This document shows positions 1 through 5,133 of a stretch of DNA of 37,717 bases, piece by piece (position 1 is the first letter of the stretch; each line of letters begins with the position of its first letter). Under the pieces are notes generated by a model that was given only the letters and a program-made list of their open reading frames with translations, was not told where the DNA came from and ran no database searches. Source of the DNA: Hyphomicrobiales bacterium (GTDB lineage Bacteria > Pseudomonadota > Alphaproteobacteria > Rhizobiales > HXMU1428-3); the NCBI GenBank assembly GCA_017640685.1, contig JAEPQF010000012.1, positions 1 to 37,717 on the forward strand, written 5' to 3'. The position numbers were made by a program, and so were the translations under genes.

Positions 1-69
1 GTCACACATTCTCTCATTCCTAATAAGCATGCTGCTGAATAAGGTTCTCAGGATCTTTTTATTTTTTCG

Positions 70-95
70 AAAAAATGGCCGCTCGTTGAACGGCC
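70..95 (-). terminator. Rho-independent terminator of the MmgR-like sRNA
   Basis: Read on the minus strand, a GGCCG/CGGCC stem (95-91 with 81-77) is followed directly by ATTTTTT (76-70). The plus strand has no comparable T-run after any hairpin here, which fixes the RNA's direction. Confidence 0.75.
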
Positions 96-149
96 CAAGT
101 TAAAAGGGAGGAAACGCCCCGCATAGGGGATTGCTGATTTTCAGCAATA
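70..149 (-). ncRNA. mmgR: MmgR/suhB-type (alpha-r8) trans-acting sRNA
   Basis: On the minus strand a compact RNA of about 80 nt can be drawn. It starts with a perfect hairpin (ATTGCTGA/TCAGCAAT, 130-148). A short CCCC/GGGG stem follows, then an unpaired stretch carrying the anti-Shine-Dalgarno string TTTCCTCCCTT (about 104-114), and finally a GGCCG/CGGCC hairpin ending in a T-run. As I recall the family, the rhizobial MmgR RNA (Rfam suhB) has this layout, about this length and an unpaired UUUCCUCCCU segment. The Rfam name comes from its place beside a suhB-like inositol monophosphatase gene, and hisN lies here divergently. In Sinorhizobium MmgR limits polyhydroxybutyrate accumulation and responds to nitrogen status. 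The same role here is inference. Strand is set by the terminator and a well-spaced promoter. Confidence 0.75.
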
Positions 150-154
150 GAACC

Positions 155-183
155 ACTATGTCAGTGGAAATTTGCACTTTCAA
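155..183 (-). promoter_or_regulatory. sigma-70-type promoter of the MmgR-like sRNA
   Basis: On the minus strand there is TTGAAA (183-178), a 17-nt spacer and CATAGT (160-155). This predicts a transcription start near 148-149, exactly at the base of the first sRNA hairpin. The -35 sits in the context CTTGAA, the form favoured by alphaproteobacterial housekeeping sigma factors. Confidence 0.6.
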
Positions 184-354
184 GGTTGTGAAATATAGTT
201 CAAACACCCTCGTGACTTATTTGCCACGCGTCGTGTTGCCGTTTTATCGCTTCGTTTTTCTGTTATATGCTCTAAACTTTATGCTTGCTCTTTGTTTCTC
301 GAATAGGGTATTTGCAAGACAATGAATGGCTTAGGCCAAATGAGTGGTGAGGCC

Positions 355-1167
355 ATGACGAACATCTCCAATGAACAAATTGACGCTTTTCTTGCATCAG
401 CTCATAAAATGGCTGATTTGTCTGCAAGTGAAATTTTACCTTTTTTTCGCAAAGATTTTTCTGTTTTGCACAAGGATGGTAAGGGAATTTTTGATCCTGT
501 CACCGATGCAGACCGCAAATCAGAAGAAGTGATTCGTCAGTTTTTGGCTGAAAAATGGCCTACTCACTCCGTCATTGGCGAAGAATTCGGGCAAGATATA
601 AAACAGGATGAACATTGCTGGATTATAGACCCGATTGATGGCACGCGCGCCTTTGTGCTTGGTAGTCCATTATGGGGCACTTTGATTGGATTAAAGGTGA
701 ATGAGCAACCTCTTATTGGGATGATGAACCAACCCTTTACTGGTGAGCGGTTTTGGGCGTCTCCTCAAGGAAGCTTTGGCCGTTGGGGAAATGTGGAACA
801 GCCCCTTAAAACACGGGTCTGCTCTTCTTTAGCAGACGCTGTTATTACCACTACGTGCCCTGATCTTTTTAGAACAGATGAAGACCGTGTCCTTTTTGAC
901 GAACTTCGCTCACATTGCCGGATGACCCGCTTTGGAGGGGATTGTTATAATTACTGTTTGCTAGCAATGGGGACTGTGGATTTAATCGTTGAAAGTGGGT
1001 TAGCGGCTTATGATATCGCGCCGCTCATTCCTTTAATTGAAGGGGCTGGGGGGATTATCACGACTTGGGGTGGTGAAAGCGCCGTTCATGGCGGACAAAT
1101 TATTGCAGCTGGCTCTGCTCAATTGCATGAGCAAGCTCTTACAGTTTTATCTAAAGGGTCTGTCTAA
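355..1167 (+). CDS. hisN: Histidinol-phosphatase, inositol monophosphatase family (HisN)
   Basis: Mg-dependent phosphatase that would dephosphorylate L-histidinol phosphate in histidine synthesis; cytosolic. The metal-binding signature is complete: GEEFG, then DPIDGTRAF, and a late YDIAPLIP segment followed by EGAGG. The TRAF...PLWGTLIG form of the second motif and YDIAPLIP in place of the WDxAAG of classical inositol monophosphatases are typical of the HisN branch. I chose the ATG at 355 (protein starts MTNISNEQ, 270 aa) because family members begin about there. An in-frame ATG at 322 would add 11 residues and has a poor ribosome site. The gene converges with the hydrolase gene at 1214. A general inositol-phosphatase (SuhB) role is the main alternative. 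Confidence 0.85.
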   Translation: MTNISNEQIDAFLASAHKMADLSASEILPFFRKDFSVLHKDGKGIFDPVTDADRKSEEVIRQFLAEKWPTHSVIGEEFGQDIKQDEHCWIIDPIDGTRAFVLGSPLWGTLIGLKVNEQPLIGMMNQPFTGERFWASPQGSFGRWGNVEQPLKTRVCSSLADAVITTTCPDLFRTDEDRVLFDELRSHCRMTRFGGDCYNYCLLAMGTVDLIVESGLAAYDIAPLIPLIEGAGGIITTWGGESAVHGGQIIAAGSAQLHEQALTVLSKGSV

Positions 1168-1213
1168 AGGTGTGTTTGCCAAGTTTGTTTTTTGAAGGCT
1201 TTCTCAAGCGGTT

Positions 1214-2209
1214 TTAAGCTGATCTTTTTAGACTTGAGACGGCTTGGTCCTCGCCAGGAATGAAGGCATCAAAGCCAGCCCAGAATTGATCTCTCACACT
1301 ATCTACTTCTTGTAATATTTCATGACGTGCATTTGGAATGATGACATTACTGCCATTTTTCATCCGTTCAGCAAATTCTCTTGTGGCAAAGTTTGAAACT
1401 ATTCTGTCTGACCCTGCGCCAATTAATAAAATTGAGATTTTGATGTTTTGTGTGAAAGAAGGCTGCATGACCATGCTTGTCGAGCGCAGAGCTGCCAATA
1501 ACCACGCATAGGTGGGGGAGCCAATGGATAATTCTGGGGCAGCTTCCAAGATTTCTTTATTTCTCTGGAATCGCTCTTTATCTCTAGTTAATTTGTTTTT
1601 GCGAAAACCTCTTAAATTCATATTTTCATCTTGGCCATGGAGCACATAGCTCTCACCCAAGCCACACCACCCCGCCAGCGTCGCTGCAAAACTGACAATT
1701 TCATGAGGCAACCCTGTTATCTCTCTTGATAACCTGAGCATTGGTGCTGAGAGTACGATACGCTCAAACTGGCAAAGCCCCATACCGGCATTGCGCAATA
1801 AATTATGAGCGCCCATAGAGTGCCCTAGAGCATAATATGGTTTTGGGCAGTCAGGTAACACCACTTCTGACATGAAATGCTTCAAATCATTATCATATTG
1901 TCCAAAATCCCAAATGTGCCCTTTTTTAGGATTGTTTAAATCTCGGCTTGAGCCGCCTTGACCACGCCAATCGAACGTTGCTACCCAGAAACCTCTTCGT
2001 CTTAGGTCACTGACTGTTTCAAAATATTTTTCGATATATTCTGAACGTCCTTGTACAAGCACAACGGTTCCACGGACGTAATGTGTGGTTGGTGCCCAGC
2101 GCGCATATCTTAAGTACACCCTTTCATCAACTTGGACTTTGCCCGAATGGGCCCCTTCCGGGATTGGGTTTTTATATAAACTGACAAGTTCCACGTTTTT
2201 GGCTTTCAA
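1214..2209 (-). CDS. Alpha/beta hydrolase, lysophospholipase/monoglyceride lipase-like (PldB type)
   Basis: Serine hydrolase of the Hydrolase_4 (serine aminopeptidase S33) group, 331 aa, with no obvious signal peptide. The nucleophile elbow is GHSMG (Ser131), the acid is probably Asp268 in GSDR, and the base is His296 in NARHE. The FDWRGQGGSSR stretch around residues 79-89 is the family's oxyanion/turn motif. The substrate cannot be read from sequence; lysophospholipids or monoglycerides are the usual annotation. The start codon is TTG, supported by CAGGA about 9 nt upstream and by the absence of any nearby in-frame ATG. It stands alone, convergent with hisN. Confidence 0.8.
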   Translation of the reverse strand: MKAKNVELVSLYKNPIPEGAHSGKVQVDERVYLRYARWAPTTHYVRGTVVLVQGRSEYIEKYFETVSDLRRRGFWVATFDWRGQGGSSRDLNNPKKGHIWDFGQYDNDLKHFMSEVVLPDCPKPYYALGHSMGAHNLLRNAGMGLCQFERIVLSAPMLRLSREITGLPHEIVSFAATLAGWCGLGESYVLHGQDENMNLRGFRKNKLTRDKERFQRNKEILEAAPELSIGSPTYAWLLAALRSTSMVMQPSFTQNIKISILLIGAGSDRIVSNFATREFAERMKNGSNVIIPNARHEILQEVDSVRDQFWAGFDAFIPGEDQAVSSLKRSA

Positions 2210-2304
2210 AATTGACGATCCTGGATTTCATTATAACGGCGCAATGGGGCAGCTTTGAAGTCTTAAAATGACCTTCATCATCTTATTTGTCTTATGATCA
2301 ACAT

Positions 2305-2337
2305 AAAAAACCAGCCTCTTTAGTAAAAAGAGGCTGG
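2305..2337 (-). terminator. Rho-independent terminator after the first PepSY-like gene
   Basis: An 11-bp perfect stem CCAGCCTCTTT/AAAGAGGCTGG (2311-2321 and 2327-2337) has a 5-nt loop. On the minus strand it is followed by TTTTTT (2310-2305). It also closes the space before the hydrolase gene. Confidence 0.85.
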
Positions 2338-2438
2338 TCTCTTTATCTTTCAGCCAGAGTTTGGGATATGGGGGGCTGTAGTGACTGACCAAAAGATATT
2401 CTTAAAAGCTGTATTGATTTGTCTGTTTCATCTTTAAT

Positions 2439-2924
2439 TTAATTCCAACTCCAATATTTTCTCATTGGCATGCGGCGGATAATTTCACCTGTGCAGGCGT
2501 TTAGAACTAATTTGAAACGTCTGCCATTATAATTGGTTGCTAGTAGCTTTATCCGTCTTGGCCGTTCTTTTAAGATATGAAAATCATGCCATCCACGTTT
2601 GATTAAAGAACGTCTGATTTTTCTCTTTGGAAGACAATCTCTTCTCCAATCTCTGTACCCATATTTGTAATGATCTTGAGGGACATGTTTATAGTCAAAA
2701 CGTTCTTTATGTGATTTGTAACTTTTGCTTTCATACTCACCTTTGTAGTCATCTTCAAAGCGTGGTTTTTGGCCTGTTCTTCTCTCAAAATCGTCTAATG
2801 TCTTGTCAATATATGATCTGTCTCTGGTTTCATAATAGTCAAGGTCAGCAGCCTTTGCGATGGTAGCTCCTAGTAGCGCACATATGAGAGTGGTCGCTGA
2901 GATAATTTTAAATTTGTTCATCAT
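2439..2924 (-). CDS. Secreted basic PepSY-like protein, paralogue 1
   Basis: 161-aa exported protein of unknown function. A signal peptide (residues 1-25, cleavage after AKA) leads into a charged, Tyr-rich middle. The C-terminal domain of about 50 residues starts at Cys97 (CLPKRKIRR) and ends after a second Cys144 (NACTGEIIRR). This layout, a short helix then a beta hairpin with a GRRFKLVL strand, resembles PepSY-type domains of small rhizobial secreted proteins. The same domain with the same 47-residue Cys spacing occurs in the gene at 3115, and a more distant form at 4615. Two ATGs stand in tandem; AGGAG is 4 nt from the first and 7 nt from the second. It has its own upstream element and terminator, so it is monocistronic. 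The two Cys could form a disulfide in the periplasm (inference). Confidence 0.7.
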   Translation of the reverse strand: MMNKFKIISATTLICALLGATIAKAADLDYYETRDRSYIDKTLDDFERRTGQKPRFEDDYKGEYESKSYKSHKERFDYKHVPQDHYKYGYRDWRRDCLPKRKIRRSLIKRGWHDFHILKERPRRIKLLATNYNGRRFKLVLNACTGEIIRRMPMRKYWSWN

Positions 2925-2969
2925 TTCTCTCCTACCCTAAAGTTTGGCCCTAATGTTAGGTTTTCATTC

Positions 2970-3032
2970 ATTCTACAATGGCAAATCTAAACTGAACCAA
3001 TTTGGAGTGGTCTATTCAGGTTAGGTTCATTT
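2970..3032 (-). promoter_or_regulatory. Promoter/operator region of PepSY-like gene 1 (shared element)
   Basis: On the minus strand this region has a 19-nt element, AAATGAACCTAACCTGAAT (3032-3014), then CCAAATT and TTCAG 34 nt downstream of the ATGAAC start, then a -10-like TAGAAT (2975-2970). The same element, with one base changed and the same 34-nt spacing, precedes the second PepSY-like gene. Tandem GAACC-type repeats upstream of a -35 region suggest a transcription-factor site. The factor is unknown. Confidence 0.5.
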
Positions 3033-3049
3033 ACACTTATTTGGGAATT

Positions 3050-3090
3050 AAAAAGCCTCTTTTACTGAGGGGGAAAGAAAGAGGCTTTTT
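3050..3090 (-). terminator. Rho-independent terminator after PepSY-like gene 2
   Basis: A 13-bp perfect stem AAAAAGCCTCTTT/AAAGAGGCTTTTT (3050-3062 and 3078-3090) has a 15-nt loop. Flanking A and T runs make it usable in both directions. It lies 25 nt past the stop of the gene at 3115. Confidence 0.85.
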
Positions 3091-3114
3091 AACATTTGTA
3101 GTTACTTGTCCGTC

Positions 3115-3744
3115 TTAGTAGTCCAGTGGGATTCTCTTGATTAAATGACCTGAACATTTATGAACAACCAGTTTGTATCGATCACCATAATGGTTTGAAG
3201 CGAACAATCTTGCGCGGTTTGGTCCTTGGTTGATAAGGCGAATTCGTCTCCAACCATTATTCTTCAAACGACGGAAGACCTTGTGCTTTGGGACACAATT
3301 ATGAGCGTGATTTCTATGGCGATATGGTCTGTCATTATGGCCATAATAATTTCTAGCGTGTCTTCTTGGCCCTCTGTAGTGGTTTTGACTATATGCTTCT
3401 TCAGCCAAGAATTTTAAAGTCTTCTTGAAGATCTTTTTAATTTTAGCGTGCTTCTTTTTCTTCTTTCTATGGTGAACATGCGGGGCTGGCGCATGATGTT
3501 TGTTATGGGCATTTTGCCGTTGTTTATTTGCCCTTTTCGGCTTGTTTTTCTTCGCTACTGCCTTATTGCCATTTTTCTTTTTGCCAGCTTTATTTTTCTT
3601 ATTTTTGCGATTTTTCTTTTTCTCTGCTTTTTCAATCGCATTTTTGGGTTTGTAACTGCCATCATTGTGTTTTTTTGCATAAGCATTTGCTGGCAAGATA
3701 AATGTACCAACAAGCATAACTGTCATTAGAAAATGTCTATTCAT
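3115..3744 (-). CDS. Secreted Lys/His-rich PepSY-like protein, paralogue 2
   Basis: 209-aa exported protein. The signal peptide (about residues 1-23, ANAYA) is followed by a very cationic segment, roughly residues 24-110, dominated by Lys with Asn, Ala and His and runs such as KKKKK. A His/Arg/Tyr-rich stretch comes next. The C-terminal domain starts at Cys150 (CVPKHKVFRRL) and contains Cys197 (HKCSGHLIKRIPL). It aligns almost residue for residue with the C-terminal domain of the gene at 2439, including the 47-residue Cys spacing and the GDRYKLVV strand. Function is unknown. The polycationic region suggests binding to an anionic envelope polymer such as LPS, teichoic-like glycan or nucleic acid (inference). 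It has its own promoter region and terminator, and is divergent from hsp20. Confidence 0.7.
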   Translation of the reverse strand: MNRHFLMTVMLVGTFILPANAYAKKHNDGSYKPKNAIEKAEKKKNRKNKKNKAGKKKNGNKAVAKKNKPKRANKQRQNAHNKHHAPAPHVHHRKKKKKHAKIKKIFKKTLKFLAEEAYSQNHYRGPRRHARNYYGHNDRPYRHRNHAHNCVPKHKVFRRLKNNGWRRIRLINQGPNRARLFASNHYGDRYKLVVHKCSGHLIKRIPLDY

Positions 3745-3817
3745 TTTTACTCTCCAGCGTCTGAATTTTATTCTCTGCCACCCTATTTTGAGGGACGTTT
3801 TGTTGTTCTTGACTATT

Positions 3818-3875
3818 TTTATAAACTGGCGCGTCTGAATGAATTTGGAATTTGATATTCAGGTTCGGTTCATTT
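3818..3875 (-). promoter_or_regulatory. Promoter/operator region of PepSY-like gene 2 (shared element)
   Basis: On the minus strand it carries AAATGAACCGAACCTGAAT (3875-3857), then CCAAATT and TTCAG (3839-3835) at the same 34-nt distance as in the first PepSY-like gene, then TATAAA (3823-3818) 11 nt further. It differs from the element at 3014-3032 at one base only, although the surrounding sequence is unrelated. Confidence 0.5.
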
Positions 3876-3900
3876 TTTTAAAATTTCAGCTCTTTTAGAC

Positions 3901-3928
3901 CTTGAAACACGCATTTTTTAACCCAAAT
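3901..3928 (+). promoter_or_regulatory. RpoH (sigma-32) heat-shock promoter of hsp20
   Basis: CTTGAAA (3901-3907), a 13-nt spacer and ACCCAAAT (3921-3928) match the sigma-32 consensus CTTGAAA-N11-16-CCCCATNT at nearly all positions. Transcription from about 3935 would give a 5' leader of about 135 nt before the hsp20 start at 4071. Confidence 0.65.
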
Positions 3929-3935
3929 CTATAAT

Positions 3936-4073
3936 ATGCATGCCGCAATAGGGTGCATTGAGCTAATTTGGATTTTCTTGAGAAGTTTAACTTTCATGAA
4001 TTTTCATAGAGCTAAACCGCCAATGTTTGGCGCTTTTAATGACCATGTCGCTTATATGAAAGGATATGTTATG
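3936..4073 (+). promoter_or_regulatory. ROSE-type RNA thermometer in the hsp20 leader
   Basis: The last hairpin of the leader pairs CATGTCGCTT (4044-4053) with AAGGATATG (4060-4068), burying the AGGA ribosome site (4061-4064). The pairing has the signature ROSE geometry: U-A, C-G, a G4050-G4062 mismatch, an extruded C4051, then U-A pairs, so TCGCT faces AGGA. A stable upstream stem CGCCAA/TTGGCG (4018-4023, 4027-4032) and weaker upstream pairings complete the multi-hairpin layout known from rhizobial small heat-shock genes. Expected action: translation blocked at normal temperature and released when the hairpin melts. This stacks translational control on the RpoH promoter. Confidence 0.75.
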
Positions 4074-4520
4074 CAACATTTGGATTTTACCCCCCTATAC
4101 AAATCAACCGTTGGTTTTGATCACCTGTTTAATTTACTCGATAATACAGGCCATATTGAAAAGACAACAACGACTTACCCTCCTTATAATATTCAGAAAT
4201 TTGATGAAAACAGCTATCGGATAACAATGGCGGTTGCCGGATTTACGGATGAAGAAATAGATATTGAGATTAAAGAACAATCTCTTCAAATTGTTGGTGA
4301 TAAGACACCAGCTGAAGATATTGAATATCTCCATCAAGGCATAGCGAACCGAGCATTTAAGCGGGTTTTTCAACTCGCTGATCATGTTGAAGTGACAGGT
4401 GCCAAGTTAGAAAATGGCCTTTTACATATTGATTTAAAAAGAGAAATTCCTGAAAAAATGAAAGCACGCAAAATTGCGATTGTAAAACAGGATCCCCCTA
4501 AAACAATTCAAGCTGACTAA
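4071..4520 (+). CDS. Small heat-shock protein, Hsp20/IbpA family
   Basis: 149-aa cytosolic holdase chaperone that keeps unfolded proteins soluble during heat stress. The N-terminus MQHLDFTPLYKSTVGFDHLF is the standard start of class A proteobacterial Hsp20 (IbpA/HspA). The alpha-crystallin domain spans about residues 36-128 and ends with AKLENGLLHIDL, the A-x-L-x-N-G-V-L signature. A short charged tail follows; the usual C-terminal I-x-I/V anchor is represented at best by AIV near residue 136. The reading frame is open back to 3936, but the ATG at 4071 has AGGA 6 nt upstream and sits right after the thermometer hairpin, so the longer start is rejected. It shares a bidirectional terminator with the gene at 4615. 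Confidence 0.92.
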   Translation: MQHLDFTPLYKSTVGFDHLFNLLDNTGHIEKTTTTYPPYNIQKFDENSYRITMAVAGFTDEEIDIEIKEQSLQIVGDKTPAEDIEYLHQGIANRAFKRVFQLADHVEVTGAKLENGLLHIDLKREIPEKMKARKIAIVKQDPPKTIQAD

Positions 4521-4550
4521 ATTATTTGACTTAAACTAAGCTCAAAAAAG

Positions 4551-4585
4551 AAAAGCCCCTCTTGAAAGTTTCAAGAGAGGCTTTT
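4551..4585. terminator. Bidirectional terminator between hsp20 and PepSY-like gene 3
   Basis: The stem AAAAGCC-C-CTCTTGAAA / TTTCAAGAG-A-GGCTTTT has one C/A mismatch, with A and T runs on either side. It lies 30 nt past the stops of both convergent genes. It contains the same GCCTCTT/AAGAGGC-type core as the other two PepSY-like gene terminators. Confidence 0.85.
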
Positions 4586-4614
4586 TAATTATAAAGATAT
4601 TAATTCTTTAAAAA

Positions 4615-4965
4615 TTACCATTTTGAGTGGTGGCGGTGATAGTGACCATAGCCATAACCACACCAACCGATACGTTTGCGAGCCATTACTTCACCCCAGC
4701 GATTAATGCGTAGTTTAAAGCGTTTGCCGCGTTTACATACTTTGGCTTTATAAACAGGCAAGTAACGGTCTACAAAGCGAATTTTATAAAAGCCACGATG
4801 GCGAAGTTTCTTGCGAATAACATGCAATGGAATGCCTTTATTCCAGCCATATGCAGGACCGTGATAATGTTTTTTATAGCCATTTTGATGGGCTGAAGCG
4901 CCAGAAACGCTGGCGAAAAGGGCAACACCAACTAATGTGGCGATAGCGAAGATTTTTTTGAACAT
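4615..4965 (-). CDS. Secreted basic PepSY-like protein, paralogue 3
   Basis: 116-aa exported protein. The start at 4965 gives a clean signal peptide (MFKKIFAIATLVGVALF... cleavage after ASA) and has AGGAG 8 nt upstream. The frame is open 12 codons further, but without a ribosome site. The mature protein is basic and rich in Tyr, His and Gly. The core (IPLHVIRKKLRHRGFYKIRF, then KRFKLRINRWGEV) matches the helix-then-hairpin pattern of the paralogues at 2439 and 3115. The two Cys fall at other positions (KVCK and GWCGY). The tail is a Gly/Tyr/His stretch. Function is unknown. The upstream region keeps TTCAG-N11-TATAGT but only part of the longer element shared by the other two genes. Confidence 0.7.
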   Translation of the reverse strand: MFKKIFAIATLVGVALFASVSGASAHQNGYKKHYHGPAYGWNKGIPLHVIRKKLRHRGFYKIRFVDRYLPVYKAKVCKRGKRFKLRINRWGEVMARKRIGWCGYGYGHYHRHHSKW

Positions 4966-5047
4966 TCGAAGTCTCCTAAGTTCTAATAAAGAGATTTTCA
5001 TCTCATTGAAAAATTAAATTGTCGTCATTTATCTCATTGTTGATTTG

Positions 5048-5092
5048 ACTATAAATTTTCCAAGCTGAACTTAATTCGAATTGCTTGTTCAT
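5048..5092 (-). promoter_or_regulatory. Probable promoter of PepSY-like gene 3
   Basis: On the minus strand, TTCAG (5069-5065) is followed 11 nt later by TATAGT (5053-5048), as at the second PepSY-like gene (TTCAG-N11-TATAAA). ATGAAC (5092-5087) lies 23 nt upstream of TTCAG, 11 nt closer than in the other two. The full AACC repeat is not conserved here. Confidence 0.35.
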
Positions 5093-5133
5093 CTTCCTTT
5101 CATGTTTCTCTTTAGTGCCATTGCCCCTAAATT

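Noticed and set aside
61-76. 16-bp palindrome ATTTTTTCGAAAAAAT
   Set aside because: Half of it is the T-run of the sRNA terminator; the rest gives a simple A/T symmetry, so an operator is not needed to explain it.
131-325. Short plus-strand ORF in front of hisN
   Set aside because: It runs across the sRNA promoter and hairpin, has no ribosome site and an unlikely composition rich in Phe, Leu and Val.
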